From Hirundichthys speculiger (lineage: Eukaryota; Chordata; Actinopteri; Beloniformes; Exocoetidae), in contig JAGFBZ010002379.1 in NCBI GenBank assembly GCA_018398805.1, positions 620,001 to 684,000 on the forward strand: DNA of 64,000 nucleotides, read 5' to 3'. The position numbers and the translations under genes are program-made. This document shows positions 41,335 to 56,489 of the stretch, piece after piece; position 1 is the first letter of the stretch, and every line of letters starts with the position of its first letter. Below the pieces are notes generated by a model. That model made no database searches, had not been told where the DNA came from, and was given only the letters and a program-made list of their open reading frames with translations.

Positions 41335-44300
41335 TTACAAGACCGCACCATCGCTTGTGCTGGAGTCCAGGCCATTCTGAGCGTGCCGTGACCCTGCAGT
41401 CCTACCGCCCTTGGTTACCAGGGCAGCCTTGTCCTCATGGGGATCGGTGATGGAGTCTGTGTCATTCGAGTGCTGAGTCAACGATGTCTCGCTGCCTGTC
41501 GGAGAGTCCACGCTCTCATACCCTGCACTCAGCTGGTTCCCGAAACCCACAGATCCTCCAGCTCTCCTGGAAGTAGTCCGACTCCCGGGCACCTCCTCCG
41601 AGTGGTTGGAGAGTTTGGTCTCAGTTTCACCGGGGCTGGAGACCATGGGGGACATTGGAAAATCTTCCTCAGTGCTGCTGACCTCCCGGTACAGGCTGGG
41701 TGTGGTGGTCTCGCTCCTCTGGGATGAATTGCCATTGCTTGGACCGTTGGACACTCTTCCATAGTCTTTGCCCATTGGTTCAGAAGGAGCACTGGCCTGC
41801 TCTGGTTGAGCGGATGGTTCAGCAGATGAGTTAGATGCTGTTGGTGAAGTCCTACTGGGTCCTGCGCCAGTCAAGGTCCCCTGGGACTGAGAGAGCTGAT
41901 GACGCGAGTCTTTCAGCTGCTGCTGCAGGACAAGGATGGTGCTCTGCATTCCCTCTACTTCCTCGTCTAGCTGGATAATGAAGTCATTCAGTTCTGGAAA
42001 TTGTTTTGTTCAGGAACAAAAATAAATTAATTAATTAACAAATAAAAAAACAACAGTCATAAATCAACTTGAAGAGTAAAATTTCAAAAGGTGCAAACAT
42101 TATATGTAGGTGTAGAAGCTTTTCGTGCTCTCACCATCTTGACTGCTCTTGAGCTCTTCGCTGTACTTTTTTCTGCAGGGCCAGCTCAGCCTCCAGCTGG
42201 GCGATGCGTCCCTGGGACAGCTGCCGGCCCAACTCCTGGTTTTCCTGAATCAGCATTCGACATTTGGCCATCAGTTTCTTCCCTGTTTGGCTGTAAGGGA
42301 AATGAGTCTCACATCACACAGTGAACCAGGAGTCAAACATAACAGGCAGAAAGAGACTGTGACCTGTTCCTGTTGCCTGACCAGCTCCCCAACTTCTGAA
42401 GCGTCAACAGACATTATTCAACCTGGTCAATACTGATTAATCCAAACTTCAATTTCATTCAAGCTGATGGACTTGCAGGTAATGTGAAATAATCAAGAAC
42501 CTTCTGAAATGGGTCTCCTTAATACAAATACAAGTAAAATCAAGTCTTGCAAATTAGTTCAAGTACAAAAAAAAAATTGTTTTTTTGTTTTCCCCCCCTT
42601 TACATAAATTAAAAGTTAAAATTATGAAGAGGAATACAAAACCCGCTGAACTCATTATAGCTCAAACATTTTCAGCAAACAGTTCTATGAAATTAATGCA
42701 CTCTTTGGTTTACTCTAACCGGATTAACTGTTACACAGGGAGGAAACATGAACATTGTAAAATAAATAAATCAAGCCACAATTCTATCAATCTAAAATAT
42801 CCTTGCAACATGGGGTGAGAAGAAAAAGCTGAGTGTAAGAGCAGACTAATTTGATAAAAGAGCAGAGTAATATGATTTTTTTTTTTAAGAAAACCACAAA
42901 AGGGGGGAGAAAAAACAAACAAACAACAATAACAAAAAACAACAAAAGAAAAACAACCCAAAACCCTTCAGTCTCTATATCTGAGTATTTATCAAGCAAC
43001 GCATACTTGAGGCCCAGGCAAGGGTTTTGTGTAGTCCTCCCTCCGCGTACATAAAGTGCAAGTGTTTCAACAGTACAAACAGCTTAAGTTGCTGTTTGTT
43101 CAACTTTACAACAGGTCAAGAAATAATGTAGAAGTCTGGCACACCTGTAATACAATATTAGCAGTTTTTGTGGCCACACTCTTAAAATGTCCTAATCCAT
43201 AAGCCAAAACTGAACACAGTCATTCTTTTAAAACCATGTTTAACTGCCATCCATTTAGTATATAAATACCTACAATGTCACCTATGGAGATGACTGAAAA
43301 TGTAAACATTTTACCAGTAAATTCAACGTATAAAACCCATAATATTCATTAACGTGACGTTCAAGAATCAAAAAAAGCAATGTCATTAAAAAGTGATCAT
43401 GTGCTTAAGTCAATTGTATTTACTGACCTCCTATTTTACCAGTTATTTTCAGTTAAGCATTAAAAAATTTGACTCATTTTCTAAAAGCAGTATTTAAGCC
43501 TTCATAGATACACTGCCTCCTCAAATCTCATCGTCTCATAACTCACTGTATGAGAGGTGATTATAAATTTGTTTTCAAAGACTGGAAAAACAAAACCAAT
43601 TCCACAACTCATTCACTGCATAAACAGTTAAATATCTTCACCATATAGGTGGGAATAAAAAGGCTAATTGGCCCAGATTCTAGGCTGTGGAAGAAATTGT
43701 TTGGTCAATCACAAATATACACAGATTGCAATAAACACATCCTCTTCTATTCATAACATGACTTGCTAAGGACATCTGCATTCACAACTTCATAAGTGGA
43801 TTCAGTACACGTACGGCAGTGTGTTTCAGCATCTGAGAAATTAAGAGAGGTTTCACTCATCACAGAAATCTGTGCAAACATTCACACTCTGGTAAATAAG
43901 GGCCAATCATGCTTCTTAGTTCACACACACTGCAGTAAGTGTTTCTTTCTGAGAAACAAGAGAGATATCAGATTAGATGGCATTAAAAAGGAACAATTTA
44001 CAAAATAAGACAGAAATACACTACCGTGTGTAGGCCCATGTTCTAAGACACAGGCGAATGGACCCTCAAGTCTGAACCACAGTCCCTTTGTGGACCGAGG
44101 ATCTGGCGCCGCTCACAGTCTTATTTTCATTTCTAATGTCTCTTCCCCAAATTCTTAAATTTTAAATCCTACAAAATCTCCTCATGTTAATAGAATGTAT
44201 CTAGATTGTCCAAAGAGTCTTTACATTTCTCAGGAAGACTAGCAGGTATTTGTGTGGTGTTGATCCACAGTTAAATGTCTTTATAAAAAAACGTTTGAAT

Positions 44301-47300
44301 TGTCTTTAAATGTTTAAAAATCCCTTTAGGTCAGGGCGCTTCCTGCCTGACACAACCTCCTACATAACCCCCCCCTATTTAATATGTGAACTGTCTGGTT
44401 TTAGCTGAGGGGGTGCAGAAAGCATATCCATGTTGGGAAGTGAGTGACCACCTCTTCAGAACAGTCCGGACTCCTTCAGGCCCTTGGACGTTGAGGGGAT
44501 AACGAGGGGAGAGAGCTGAAACACAAGTGTCACCTGACAATTCTGTCTTTTCTCTTTAGGTTATGTGATATGTAGCGGGCACGGTGCGAGAGTACAAAAG
44601 CAGTTTTGTTTTGCAGTGACTGGCTTTCTGTAAAGTCTGAGCCTCGTGGTGAGTACAGCATTTGTCAGTCTCCCCCCCACCATTGTTCCTGCATGCCTGC
44701 AGTGAGAGTGAGGTTGGGGGACGTGAGGAAGTCTTGACTTTTTTGAGGGGGGAGTTATTTTGATTGTCTTTACCTATCAGGTGTAAATTTCCAGGCACTC
44801 AGTTCATTTTGGGCCTGCTCCAGTTTGTCTTTAGTCTGTTCCAGTTCTGCCTTCATTTTGAGGAAAAACAAGTTGATGGCTGGATCCACCATGGATGACC
44901 GCAGTTGGGCTGCACTCGGCTGCTGGACTTGCTTGAGGTACTGAATCTGAGTCTGCAGGATGAAACAAACGGGTGTTAGTGATGACTGAAGGTAGAGATG
45001 TTCTCTGGGACTGTTATCAGTTCCACGGCAGTTTACATCAGTACACAGATTTAAAGCAACATCAAAGAGCTTTTCCTTCTTCTTCATGTTAAAATATCAG
45101 TTTCCTTTTTGAAGGGATATTTGATTATCTCTAGGAATAATCTGGCTCCGCCAACTTCCGTCCCAACTATCAGCAAAAACCACAGAAAGTAACTTTAGAC
45201 TCCCGTTCTGATTTTCTTGTATCAGCTGTGTACTGCTTTACAGCCATACAACGCAAACAACTTATCTGACAAAGTGAAATTTACGTTATGTTTTAAATCA
45301 AATTTACTTTAAACATATTTACATAAGATGCCAAAGGGCCAACAAAAGACAACCAAGTTTAAAACCTTTCCAATCTCGTCTCTAACTTGTGCCTTGAGCT
45401 CTGTTGCTCTTCAGGAATGGCATGTGTTGCTATAAATCCACTGGATGATCAACTGAGCTGTCAGTGTGATAAGACCAAAAGATGGACACGATTCCGCTTT
45501 AGCCCACTTTTCAGGATCCTGGATGACTACAAGGATAGTCCCGGCTCTTTCAATTACTCTGACAAAAAAACAAACATAAGAGGAACTAAAGCTTGAATTA
45601 TACTTCTGTGTCAAAACCACATGAAGTAGGTATAGCTGCTAACACTTATGCAGTGAATACTTATGTGGTGTTGTGTTTGTGTCGCTCTGTAATTATGCCG
45701 CCAACAGTAGTTGGCAGTGCTGGTTATTCTGTGCTGACCTTCGTTTTGTCTACTCCATTCATGCACCTCAGACATGGCGACTGAAACAGAGCAGTTTTTG
45801 TGCAAGCTGGAGCTGATAAATGTTGAACAAGTTACCTTAACTGAAATCACAGCAATCTGTCTATCCAGTCTGAAAATGGCGAGAAAGCAGTATGAGCTGG
45901 AAAAATGTATCAGGATCAATCCATGTCAAGCCAGTACGTGGTCACATTTCCAGGGAAGTGCACATCAGACTCCAGTGAAGGGCATTGTGTAGTTGCATCA
46001 ACAGGGGAACCCTGAGCACCCCAAAAATGGTACCCACTAGGTGGCAGCACCAGTCTTTACCACTGCATTTGGGGCTTTTGCGTGTCATGTAAACATGCGG
46101 TCTTGTAGCGACTATGAGAACTCCCACTGACTCAGAAGGCGGTGATTTTGCACAAGAGCAAGAACAAAACAGGGGAGAGTATTGACGTGCTGAACCTTAC
46201 ATGAAATTCCAGGCTATGCTCCCGTCAATTCAGCAAAGGAACAGATCAACAATGACTGTGAGGCAAAGTGGTGATCCTGTCTACTTTGACTTGAATAACT
46301 AGAGGAAGCCACAGAAGAGAGACCCATGTCTGCAAAGCCCCAGATGAGTGAGACTTCTGTCCCTTTACCTGTGATATTCAGCGGTAGTCGGGTTGCCCCT
46401 ATTATTATACGCATGAAATATTTGGAGTGTGTGTTTCAGTCAGACAAATTGTCTGGTTCTATTTGGTCAGGAGATGAGGAAAATAACAGCTCAACCAAAT
46501 TCGAGGTGGTTCCTTGGCTACTAAAGGTAGTGTTTAAAACCTTCATTTATTTGAGGACAACTTCAAACACTTTTACTTTGAGACACATCAAGACTGACTT
46601 CTCCATTATTATATAAAAAAACATTAAATGAGAAAGACAAATGGATACGCACCGTGCACTCTTGCATTTCCTGCTCCTTGGTGGCAAGTCGCATGACCAA
46701 GATGTTCTCTCTGCGTGCAGATTCCTGCTGCTGCTGCTTGAGCTTTTCCTCTGACTCCTTCAATCCTGGCACATCATTGGCTAAGACAGTGACAACAGGA
46801 AGAGAGGCAATTGTATCACAAAAATATTCTTTTATCGCAGGCTGTCAAAAGTAGCAATATCATTATGTCAATTAGGGCAAACTTTCATTTCTGATACTAG
46901 GCAAGAAAAATAAAATATACTATGTGGTACTGGATTATTCAACATATGTACTTACAACACAGCTCTGCGTATTTTGCCTCCAGGACCTGGACATATGATT
47001 CATGCTGCTTCCACCTGAGAAGAATGCAGTATTTGTTTTAACAGTTCAAATAGATAATAACTGTCCACACCATATCCTTCATCACAACTGCAGAGAAATT
47101 ATCTACCTTGTACACAACTCTTCTCTGGTCAAAGTCTTCATATCAGATTCACTGAGGCGAACCTGTGAGGAAAGAGAAAAAAAAACAAGAACTGCTTAGA
47201 TGATGAACCCTGTAATCATTTTCAGACACCAATTGGTTAATAAAACGTGATCTTTACAATATGTAGAGAAAACAAGACACCAACCTTCTTGGGCAAAGGT

Positions 47301-47314
47301 TCCTCGTTGGTCAT
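41335..47314 (-). CDS. wtap: Pre-mRNA-splicing regulator WTAP, 7 coding exons
   Basis: Adaptor of the nuclear m6A methyltransferase complex; it recruits METTL3-METTL14 to nuclear speckles. Exons in gene order: 47285-47314 (MTNEEPLPKK), 47107-47162, 46956-47014, 46653-46780, 44774-44952, 42135-42290 and 41335-41993 (stop). A basic KKVR near the N-terminus fits the nuclear signal. The middle is a long Gln/Glu-rich coiled coil (KLKQQQQESARRENILVMRL, MKAELEQTKDKLEQAQNELS). The tail is Ser/Thr-rich and disordered with the conserved NQLSAGYESVDSPTGSE. Corrected length is 421 residues (human 396). Exon 6 has six T on the plus strand (42167-42172) where five are needed: its length is 156 while the phases require 155, and restoring phase recovers the conserved tail of that exon. 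The first exon has an acceptor just before the ATG, so a non-coding 5' exon lies upstream, probably near 47.9-48.1 kb. Confidence 0.94.
42291..44773 (-). other. wtap intron
   Basis: AT-rich intron of about 2.5 kb. No exon or recognisable element was found; short open frames are not supported. Confidence 0.6.
45585..46010 (+). mobile_element. Possible Harbinger-like remnant in wtap intron
   Basis: ATTATACTTCTGTGTC near 45597 resembles the ends of PIF/Harbinger elements of fish. About 180 bases later an ATG opens a short acidic frame (ATETEQFLCKLELINVEQ) of the kind that begins their coding region. No matching right end was found. Recognition is tentative. Confidence 0.3.
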
Positions 47315-49294
<1,980 letters not shown>

Positions 49295-52200
49295 ATGCTT
49301 TGCAGGGTTGCGCAGATACGCAGGTAAGATGAGTGTCAGCTTGCCACAAAGTGAACATTTTTTTAGCCCAACGTATATAAGGGATTAGATGACCCGAATT
49401 CTGCTAGTCGTAGTTGAACCTGAAATTTAAATAGCTGTTTATTGTTGAGAGCTAACAGTTAGCTGCTAGGATGCTAACTTAGTTTAGCAGCTGAGTTAGG
49501 TCAACTTATGTCGCACCAAAGATAGGATTTTGCTCAACTGTATTTGCTTATTTATACATGAGCTACTACGGAAAGTTGTACACAGAATGTTGTTAAATTT
49601 GGGTAGTTTAAAATAAAAAAAAAAGGTTCATTGCCGTTGCGAGCATTTCATTGAGCTAATATTTGTCCACATAGTGTATCAGCTGTATAAATCTTGAACC
49701 AACACCAGGCATTAAGGTCAAATCAAACAGTTTGCTTCAAGCCGATCGAATAGAAATAAGCATGTTTCAAGTTGCTGTAGCTTAACACTCCTGTGTCTGG
49801 TAGTTGAGATAACAACTTGTGGACCCATATACTTTACTTAACGCTGTTCATTTTCTTTGCCTATTTTCAGATGTGCTTCCAGCCTCAGCCAAACTATAAA
49901 TCATATATCTGCATCAAGGCAGAAGCACACACTTCCTGACCTGACGTATGATTATGGGGCCCTGGAGCCCCACATCTGTGCAGAGATAATGCAGTTGCAC
50001 CATAGCAAGCATCATGCTACATATGTCAACAACCTCAACATTGCAGAAGAGAAGTATCAAGAGGCCCTTGCTAAGGGTACAAGTGCAAAATAAAATCAAG
50101 TAGTCATTCCTCTCAACATGTAATTGGTGACAAGAGTCCATAGTCATAAGCATTAACCTGTTACTTCAGGTTTTCATTTTAATCACCATCTGTGACTGGG
50201 ATATCCTGCTATTGTTCAGAATGTATTGTCCTAAATATTTGTAAATAATGTGTCAGGTTTGACAAACACTGATCTACCTGGATACATTTGACTTGTATTT
50301 TAGGTGATGTGACTGCACAGGTTGCTCTCCAGCCTGCTTTGAAGTTTAACGGTGGAGGCCACATTAACCACACCATCTTCTGGACAAACCTCTCACCAAA
50401 CAGTGGAGGTGAACCACAAGGTGAAACTTGAAACTAACCCCATGAAATTGTAGTTCTTCTCACCACCACAAATTCTTTGCCCCCAGTTCATACTGGTTCA
50501 TTTGATACACCCAAATGAGCTCAATCATCAACATAATAGAAACTGAAGTCCAAATATGAAGGATCTGATTTCTAACATACAATTGTGTTCAAAATAATAG
50601 TGTGTTCAAACAAAGAGAAAAAGTGAGTAGAACTCAAAATCCTTATAATAACTATAATAGCAAAATCCTATAATAGCTAATGGCTTTTATATCCATATGT
50701 ATTTGGTATTAAGTGTATTGGAATAGTGCACATTCTGTTCCAAATCAAAGCATGAGGAAAATTGTATCAAATTTGTTGTTACTTTACAGAAAGTGAAGAA
50801 AAAAGGAATACAAGGCTTTAAAAGAAAAAATAGAAGTTTCTGCATTATAATTCACATATTTAAACATTTACTGTATAAACTAAGAAGTGCTTGAAGATTT
50901 AGCTTTCTTGTGAATCACTGAAGTCATTTAGTTATATAACCACTGTTTCTGAGAACTTGCTTCACATCTATGTTGCATGGAGTCAACCAGCTTCTGGCAC
51001 CTGTGAACACGTGTTCCAGTCCAGGACCATTGAACCACATTCTACAATTCCTCTGCCTTTCTTGGTTTTGCCCACAAGTTTTCTATTGGATTGAAGTCAG
51101 GGGAATGGGCTGGCCACTCTGTAATGTTAATCTTGTTGGCCTGGACCCAAGCTGCTGCTCATTTAATGGTGTGTTATGGGCATGAGGCAAGATGACTACC
51201 TTAAGTTTTTTCGATGTAGTCAAACTGATCCATGATCCCTGTTATGTGATAAACAGGCCTGACACCGTAGTATGAGAAACATCCCCATATCATGATACTT
51301 GCTCCACCATGCTTCACTGTCTTCAGTGTACTGTGGCTTGAATTCAGTGTTTGGGGGTCATCTGACAAACTGTCTGTGGCCTCTAGACCCAAAAAGAACA
51401 ACCTTGCTTTCATTATTATCATTATCAGTCAACAAAATGTTGCTCCATTTCTCTTTTGGCCAATCAATGTGTTCTTTGGCAAATTGTAACCTCTTTAGCA
51501 CAATCCCTTTTTTTTTCTTAACAGAAGGACTTTGCGGGGCGTTCTTGCCCCCTTCAATCAACTTCTAAATCAAAGTATGCTGTTTTTTTTTTCTTAATCA
51601 ACTCAAAAATTGACCCATTTTACTCAGATTTTCAGAGAAATTCCCTATAACCAGCATGCACAACATTTTCTGCCTTCATCCTTAAGTAAAGGTCACCTGT
51701 TATTTTTATTTTATTTTATTTTATTTTTTTGAACATGCCTGTATTTGATCCAATGGCATGAGCAGCTGGTGGATGGTGGCATGGCAAAAGTTATGTGAAT
51801 GCCATAAAATGCGTATATTTATTTAGTTGTCGGACTGTCAAGTCAACTCTGCTAGAAATGGTATTAAATGTATTTAGACTATGTAAGCTAGTTTCACTGA
51901 AACTGTTTGCTTTGAATGATTACTGTTACACCTGAGTTATAGCCATCTATCTGAAATGCCTTTTAGGCGAGCTATTGGAGGCCATCAAACGAGACTTCGG
52001 CTCTGTTCAGAAGATGAAAGAGAAGCTGTCTGCTGTCACGGTGGCAGTGCAGGGATCGGGCTGGGGATGGCTGGGTTACGACAAGGAGAGTGGAAGACTT
52101 CGCATAGCTGCTTGTGCTAATCAGGATCCGCTGCAGGGCACAACAGGTTAGTATAAAAAAGGCTGTGGAAAAGATGGAGGCCAACAAAAATGAATTCTTT

Positions 52201-52388
52201 TTAATCTATACTTTGTTTTATTTTGTTTTTTTCCCCTCCCAGGTCTCATCCCTCTTCTAGGCATCGATGTATGGGAGCATGCTTACTATCTTCAGTACAA
52301 GAATGTGCGGCCTGATTATGTGAAGGCTATCTGGAATGTGATCAACTGGGAGAACGTGAGCGAGCGTCTTCAGACAGCCAAAAAGTAG
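49295..52388 (+). CDS. sod2: Superoxide dismutase [Mn], mitochondrial, 5 exons
   Basis: Converts superoxide to hydrogen peroxide and oxygen in the mitochondrial matrix. Exons: 49295-49323, 49871-50076, 50304-50420, 51967-52146 and 52243-52388 (TAG). Phases agree throughout and the product is 225 residues (human 222). The N-terminus ([17 protein letters not shown]) is Arg-rich with no acidic residues, fitting a matrix transit peptide; the mature enzyme starts near [16 protein letters not shown]. All four Mn ligands are seen: His in [11 protein letters not shown], His in NGGGHINH, and Asp and His in [19 protein letters not shown] and [10 protein letters not shown] are conserved active-site segments. 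Intron 3 holds a Tc1 element. No frame break was found. Poly(A) signal AATAAA at 52487. Confidence 0.97.
50580..51741 (-). mobile_element. Tc1-like element of full length, decayed, in sod2 intron 3
   Basis: Left TA plus CAATTGTGTTCAAAATAATA; right TTATTTTTTTGAACATGCCTG plus TA, an imperfect inverted pair. The span of 1.16 kb is near the usual size of an autonomous Tc1. The minus strand has transposase pieces in shifting frames: [13 protein letters not shown] (from 51561), then [17 protein letters not shown] (from 51422), and a C-terminal part around 50980-51110. The first catalytic region reads [11 protein letters not shown], damaged compared with the usual SDESK. Inactive. Confidence 0.8.
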
Positions 52389-52486
52389 AATTCTACACTC
52401 AAAGCTCCCTTACTGCACCTTTTCACCGTGACCCGAATCAAATAGTGGTTACAAAAAATTTTCAGTTTAATCAGAATTGGATCAAA

Positions 52487-52492
52487 ATAAAG
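52487..52492 (+). other. sod2: sod2 poly(A) signal
   Basis: AATAAA about 100 bases after the sod2 stop codon, giving a short 3' UTR. ATTAAA-like and further AATAAA motifs occur downstream (52742, 52786) and may give longer forms. Confidence 0.6.
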
Positions 52493-52914
52493 CATCTTGG
52501 AACGCTTTCCATTATGATCCAAATTATAGTGTCTTTACAGAAAGATGTATACAGGTTCAAGCAAACACACAAGTTATTTGCAGTTGTTTTTTTGTCTCGG
52601 ATCTCCTTCCAACCATTACCCTTACTTTCAAAGCGCACAAAAAAAAGCCACCTTTAATATCAAAGCTGGCTTTTGTTACTCGCACCCATATAATGGGTAG
52701 CATAATAGGAGCGCACATTCAGTGAGCTGTGTTTTTGTCCAATTAAAGCGGAGAATGTCATTGCAGTTCGTGTTTTTGATGTAATATAATAAAATTATAG
52801 AATTTCAATTATACAAGTGTCATTCTTCATCTTTCTCTTGGTAAGATACTCCAGTAGGGTGAAATGTATTACTTCTATATAACTTTTAAATCTTGACAAC
52901 TAGGCAATATTCTC

Positions 52915-53400
52915 CCATCAGCCACAACATTAAAATCACCTTCTTAAATTTGTGCGGGCCTCTCTAATAATGCTTTTAGTTCGGGGCCATGAAGATGGGT
53001 CTTGTCATGTGTTGCTCCAGGATGTCAACAGCTGCTCTTTAAGGTTCTGTGGGGTGAGGTCTCCATGGATCAGACCTATTGCAGTGCACCCTGAGGGCCC
53101 CAGGTCATATTTGGGATCTGATAACTTAAGGCTGGGATGGTGCTTCTTGCTCTGTCAGCTTCTTCTAGTCACTCTTGACTACTTTTTGTTATTTAGAAGA
53201 GATGCATTTTCCTGCTGGGGAAGGGTCCTGCTGTGGTGCAAGGAGTGGGTCACTTTAGTGCCAGGACCTGAGGGTTCTCGTATGCGCACTACTAGTTTAC
53301 TTCAGCTGTCAGGGGATTTAATGGTATGGCTGGTCAGTCATGCTATCATGGATGTTTGAGACAGGTTCAACTGAAGCATGATAGATTCCTGTTATTTACC
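52915..53400. repeat. Degenerate DNA-transposon-like repeat
   Basis: Starts with ATCAGCCACAACATTAAAAT, a terminus-like string found in many fish repeats, followed by GC-richer sequence (CTCCATGGATCAGACC, CACCCTGAGGGCCCCAGG). The open frame through it has no recognised homology. Right border not found. Confidence 0.4.
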
Positions 53401-56400
53401 ACATCTGAAATACATGCAAATTAATGGAACTTGAGAAGTCTGACCTTTTTATCTCCCGAGGTGCTACCTGATGACTATTTCTAAATATATATGTAAATAT
53501 GCATTTTTAAAAAAATATATTTGTCTTTGTAGATTTTCTTTTCCAAAGCATGGCCACGATGGCTGAAGCCCAATGAAAATATTAGTATCTCAGCGGAAAA
53601 ATAGCACTCAGTGAGAAACCACTGCTGTGCTCATAAAGTCAAGTAAAATTTATGAGATCTGCACTTGTGTTTGAAAGACATCAAATACTTTGCTTAGTGC
53701 TCTACTTTTTGTATACCATATTGCCAAAAGAGGGCAGTGTTCCCTAAGATTTTTTTGTTTTCCTTTTTTTTTTTTTTTTTTTTTTTTTAAAGCTGTGGTT
53801 CTTGATGGTTTCTTTCTGAGGAAATGTGTATGTAGTTAAACTGAGAAATAGTGACTGTTAAGTAAAGGTTACATTCAAATTAATATGGACAGATTTACAA
53901 ACCTGTTCCAGATGGTTTATCTCATCCTTCAAGTGTCTCCTGTATTCTTGTCCATGAATAGGACTGAACACATTGACAGTAGAAATGGTTAATTCCAGAT
54001 CTTTCCCTTTTTTTGTAGTCACAAGGAGGTGAGATGCTTTTCAGATGGTATTTTATTGATATTTATATGGGCCTCAAATCCTAAAATCTGATGGTAAAAT
54101 ACTGAAAAAAGAAAGAAATGCAATAAGTGCAAGAACCCAAACCTGAGTCGTTTCATATTCGAGACACTGCTGGCCTTTGAAAACAGAAGTCTCACAATTT
54201 ATAAACTGCCATCATTTGATGGCTTGTCTAAATGTGGCCTACTTTTGCTCTGTAAAAGTTAGGGTGTGCCAAAAAGTATTTCCCTCTTCTGAAGCTCGTA
54301 AAAAAAAAAAAAAAAAAAAAGATGGAACTTGCACAGGATGAATTTTTTTTTTAACCTCTGGAAGGAAAGACTGGAAAAAAGTGGGTAAATTTATGTCTTT
54401 TTAAAATCTGTCTTTCTCCGTCCCCATACGTCTCCAGATTTTTGTCCTTCAAACACACATGCAAATATATATTTACACATGAGGCGGCAATACATTTTTT
54501 GGCTTACATCATCAAGGTATACAGTATTTGGCAGAAATACTGACTTTTTTTCTTCTGTAACATTGTCGATCTAACGCATTTCAAGCATAAATGTTTAGTT
54601 GAGAGAGAAATGCATAAACACATCAATAAGATATTTTGTGAAATGTAACCCTGCTCAAACTTTTTGGTGTGAGAATATGCATGCTTGTGTGATTCCTTAA
54701 ACAGAGCTGAACTTCTTTAGTGACATCTTTTTCTCACCAATGGTTTCAGCTTTGTTAGCACATTTCTGTGCTCCATTAGACTGGCCTCCACCCAGCAATG
54801 CTGCCCCACATTGTTGCCCTGCACAAGCTGTCATTGTCCCATTTGGACTGGAAAAGTGAAGTGTCAACATAAAGGAGCTAAAACTTTCCAGGGTTTGTCG
54901 TCTGCTGTTCCTGGCAGAGAGGGTGACAGAATTCTAAATCCATGGCCCCCGTTTGGGGCTGAGCCTGAATCTGGTGCTCCAGGAGTGCCGGGTATCAGAG
55001 ATTTTAGTGGATCTGATGCAGCAGGCGTTTGATACCCCAGCCTGGTAGGTGATTCATCAGAGCTGGTGAAGAGGCCAGGCAGACAGAAGGAGTTTCAGTA
55101 GAGTAAAGGTGGGCACTGTTAATTTCAAACGCCCTCTTCTGAAAATCTCATACTGAGAAAGTCTGTTGTAAAGAAAAGAGAGGGAAAGCTTTCCTTAGCA
55201 GTGAGGGTGTGACTGGGTCTGCTAAATTTTTTGCAGTTATGTAACAGTCACTGTTTGCTGCAGTGAGTCTAAAGGCTTGTGGACATCACTCAGGCAGAAA
55301 AGTGCGATAAATCACTGCAGGCCTGGGGTCATTTGGGTTTGTGTTGGATTGATTTAGGTTTAACAAATCCACATGGAAATCACAGCCTTTTCTTTTCAAA
55401 AAATGAAAAACCTGCCAAATGTAGCTCATACAGAGAGACAAGCCGTACACCCAAGAGTCTTGTATATGTAACATGAACAATAATTTAATCGCTTTATGGG
55501 TTGTTTTATGGGCTTATGAAGCAATGATACTCATTTAGCCTTTTTTGAAGTTTAAAAGTGAAAAGCTTTATGAAAACCCAGAAACTGTTAAAAAAAAAAA
55601 AGAGGTTTGGAAATGAACGCTTTTGGATGCATTTTATCTTTTTATAATTCACCTGAAGCTGCCTCCTTTGTTTCTGTATAAGTCATCTTGACAATTAAAT
55701 CAAATTGACTTTGATATAATAATAATAATTCCCTTGGGTTTAATCATGAGAGTGAAGAGGTTTTTCTGTCCAAATTTGGCTGTCCTCTCTTCTTCTTTGC
55801 TGAGAGTCAGCACTCGGCAGATCCCTTCTGGCTGCCTGCTCAGGATGTCAGATGAGAAGAGATGAGAAAGAAGCAAAGGGAAACTGGATGATATCCAAAC
55901 ACTGGAGCATTATAATACAACAACGTGGCTTCATGAGCAGTAGACTCCACTTCTTCCTTGAAATAAGGTGTTCCTGGCCCAAAGTGACTGCATTTACAAG
56001 GATTTATCTATGCCTCCAGGTGATCTCTTATAACAAAAGTGGTTTAAAAAAAAAAAAGACTAAATTGACAACCAAATTTCCAAAAACATTGGCTACAGTG
56101 TTGACTGGAAACATCTTGAAAACTGCCATCTACCTCTATGTGGACCATGCATTTTCAGCTGATTTAACTACAGTTCAGTTTATTTGAATAAAGCCAATTC
56201 ACAGTAAAGTAGTCTCTGGACACTGAGGAAATATGGCTCATGCAAGCCAGCTTCTAATTACAGTACAGATTTAATTAAAAAGGGAAGTTTGAGCTCAATT
56301 TTCCAAGTTCAAAGGTTGTCTACCTCCAGGAGCTGCTTGATAACTAAAGGCCCTCTATTTTACTTTTAAAGCCTCTAACAATCAAAAGAGAGCCAGCAGA

Positions 56401-56489
56401 GTGGAGAGTCAAGTACACTGATGGGATAGTGAAGTAGAAGGAGATCTTTAAGGTTGGAATTACTCAGCTGTGAACAGAAATAAAGAAAT
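53400..56489. other. Intergenic DNA without recognised genes
   Basis: Includes poly-T (about 53766-53789) and poly-A (54300-54320) tracts. Open frames are short and unsupported. Confidence 0.6.

Noticed and set aside
52952..53359. 135-codon open frame downstream of sod2
   Set aside because: It lies within a transposon-like repeat and has no recognised homology; most likely chance.
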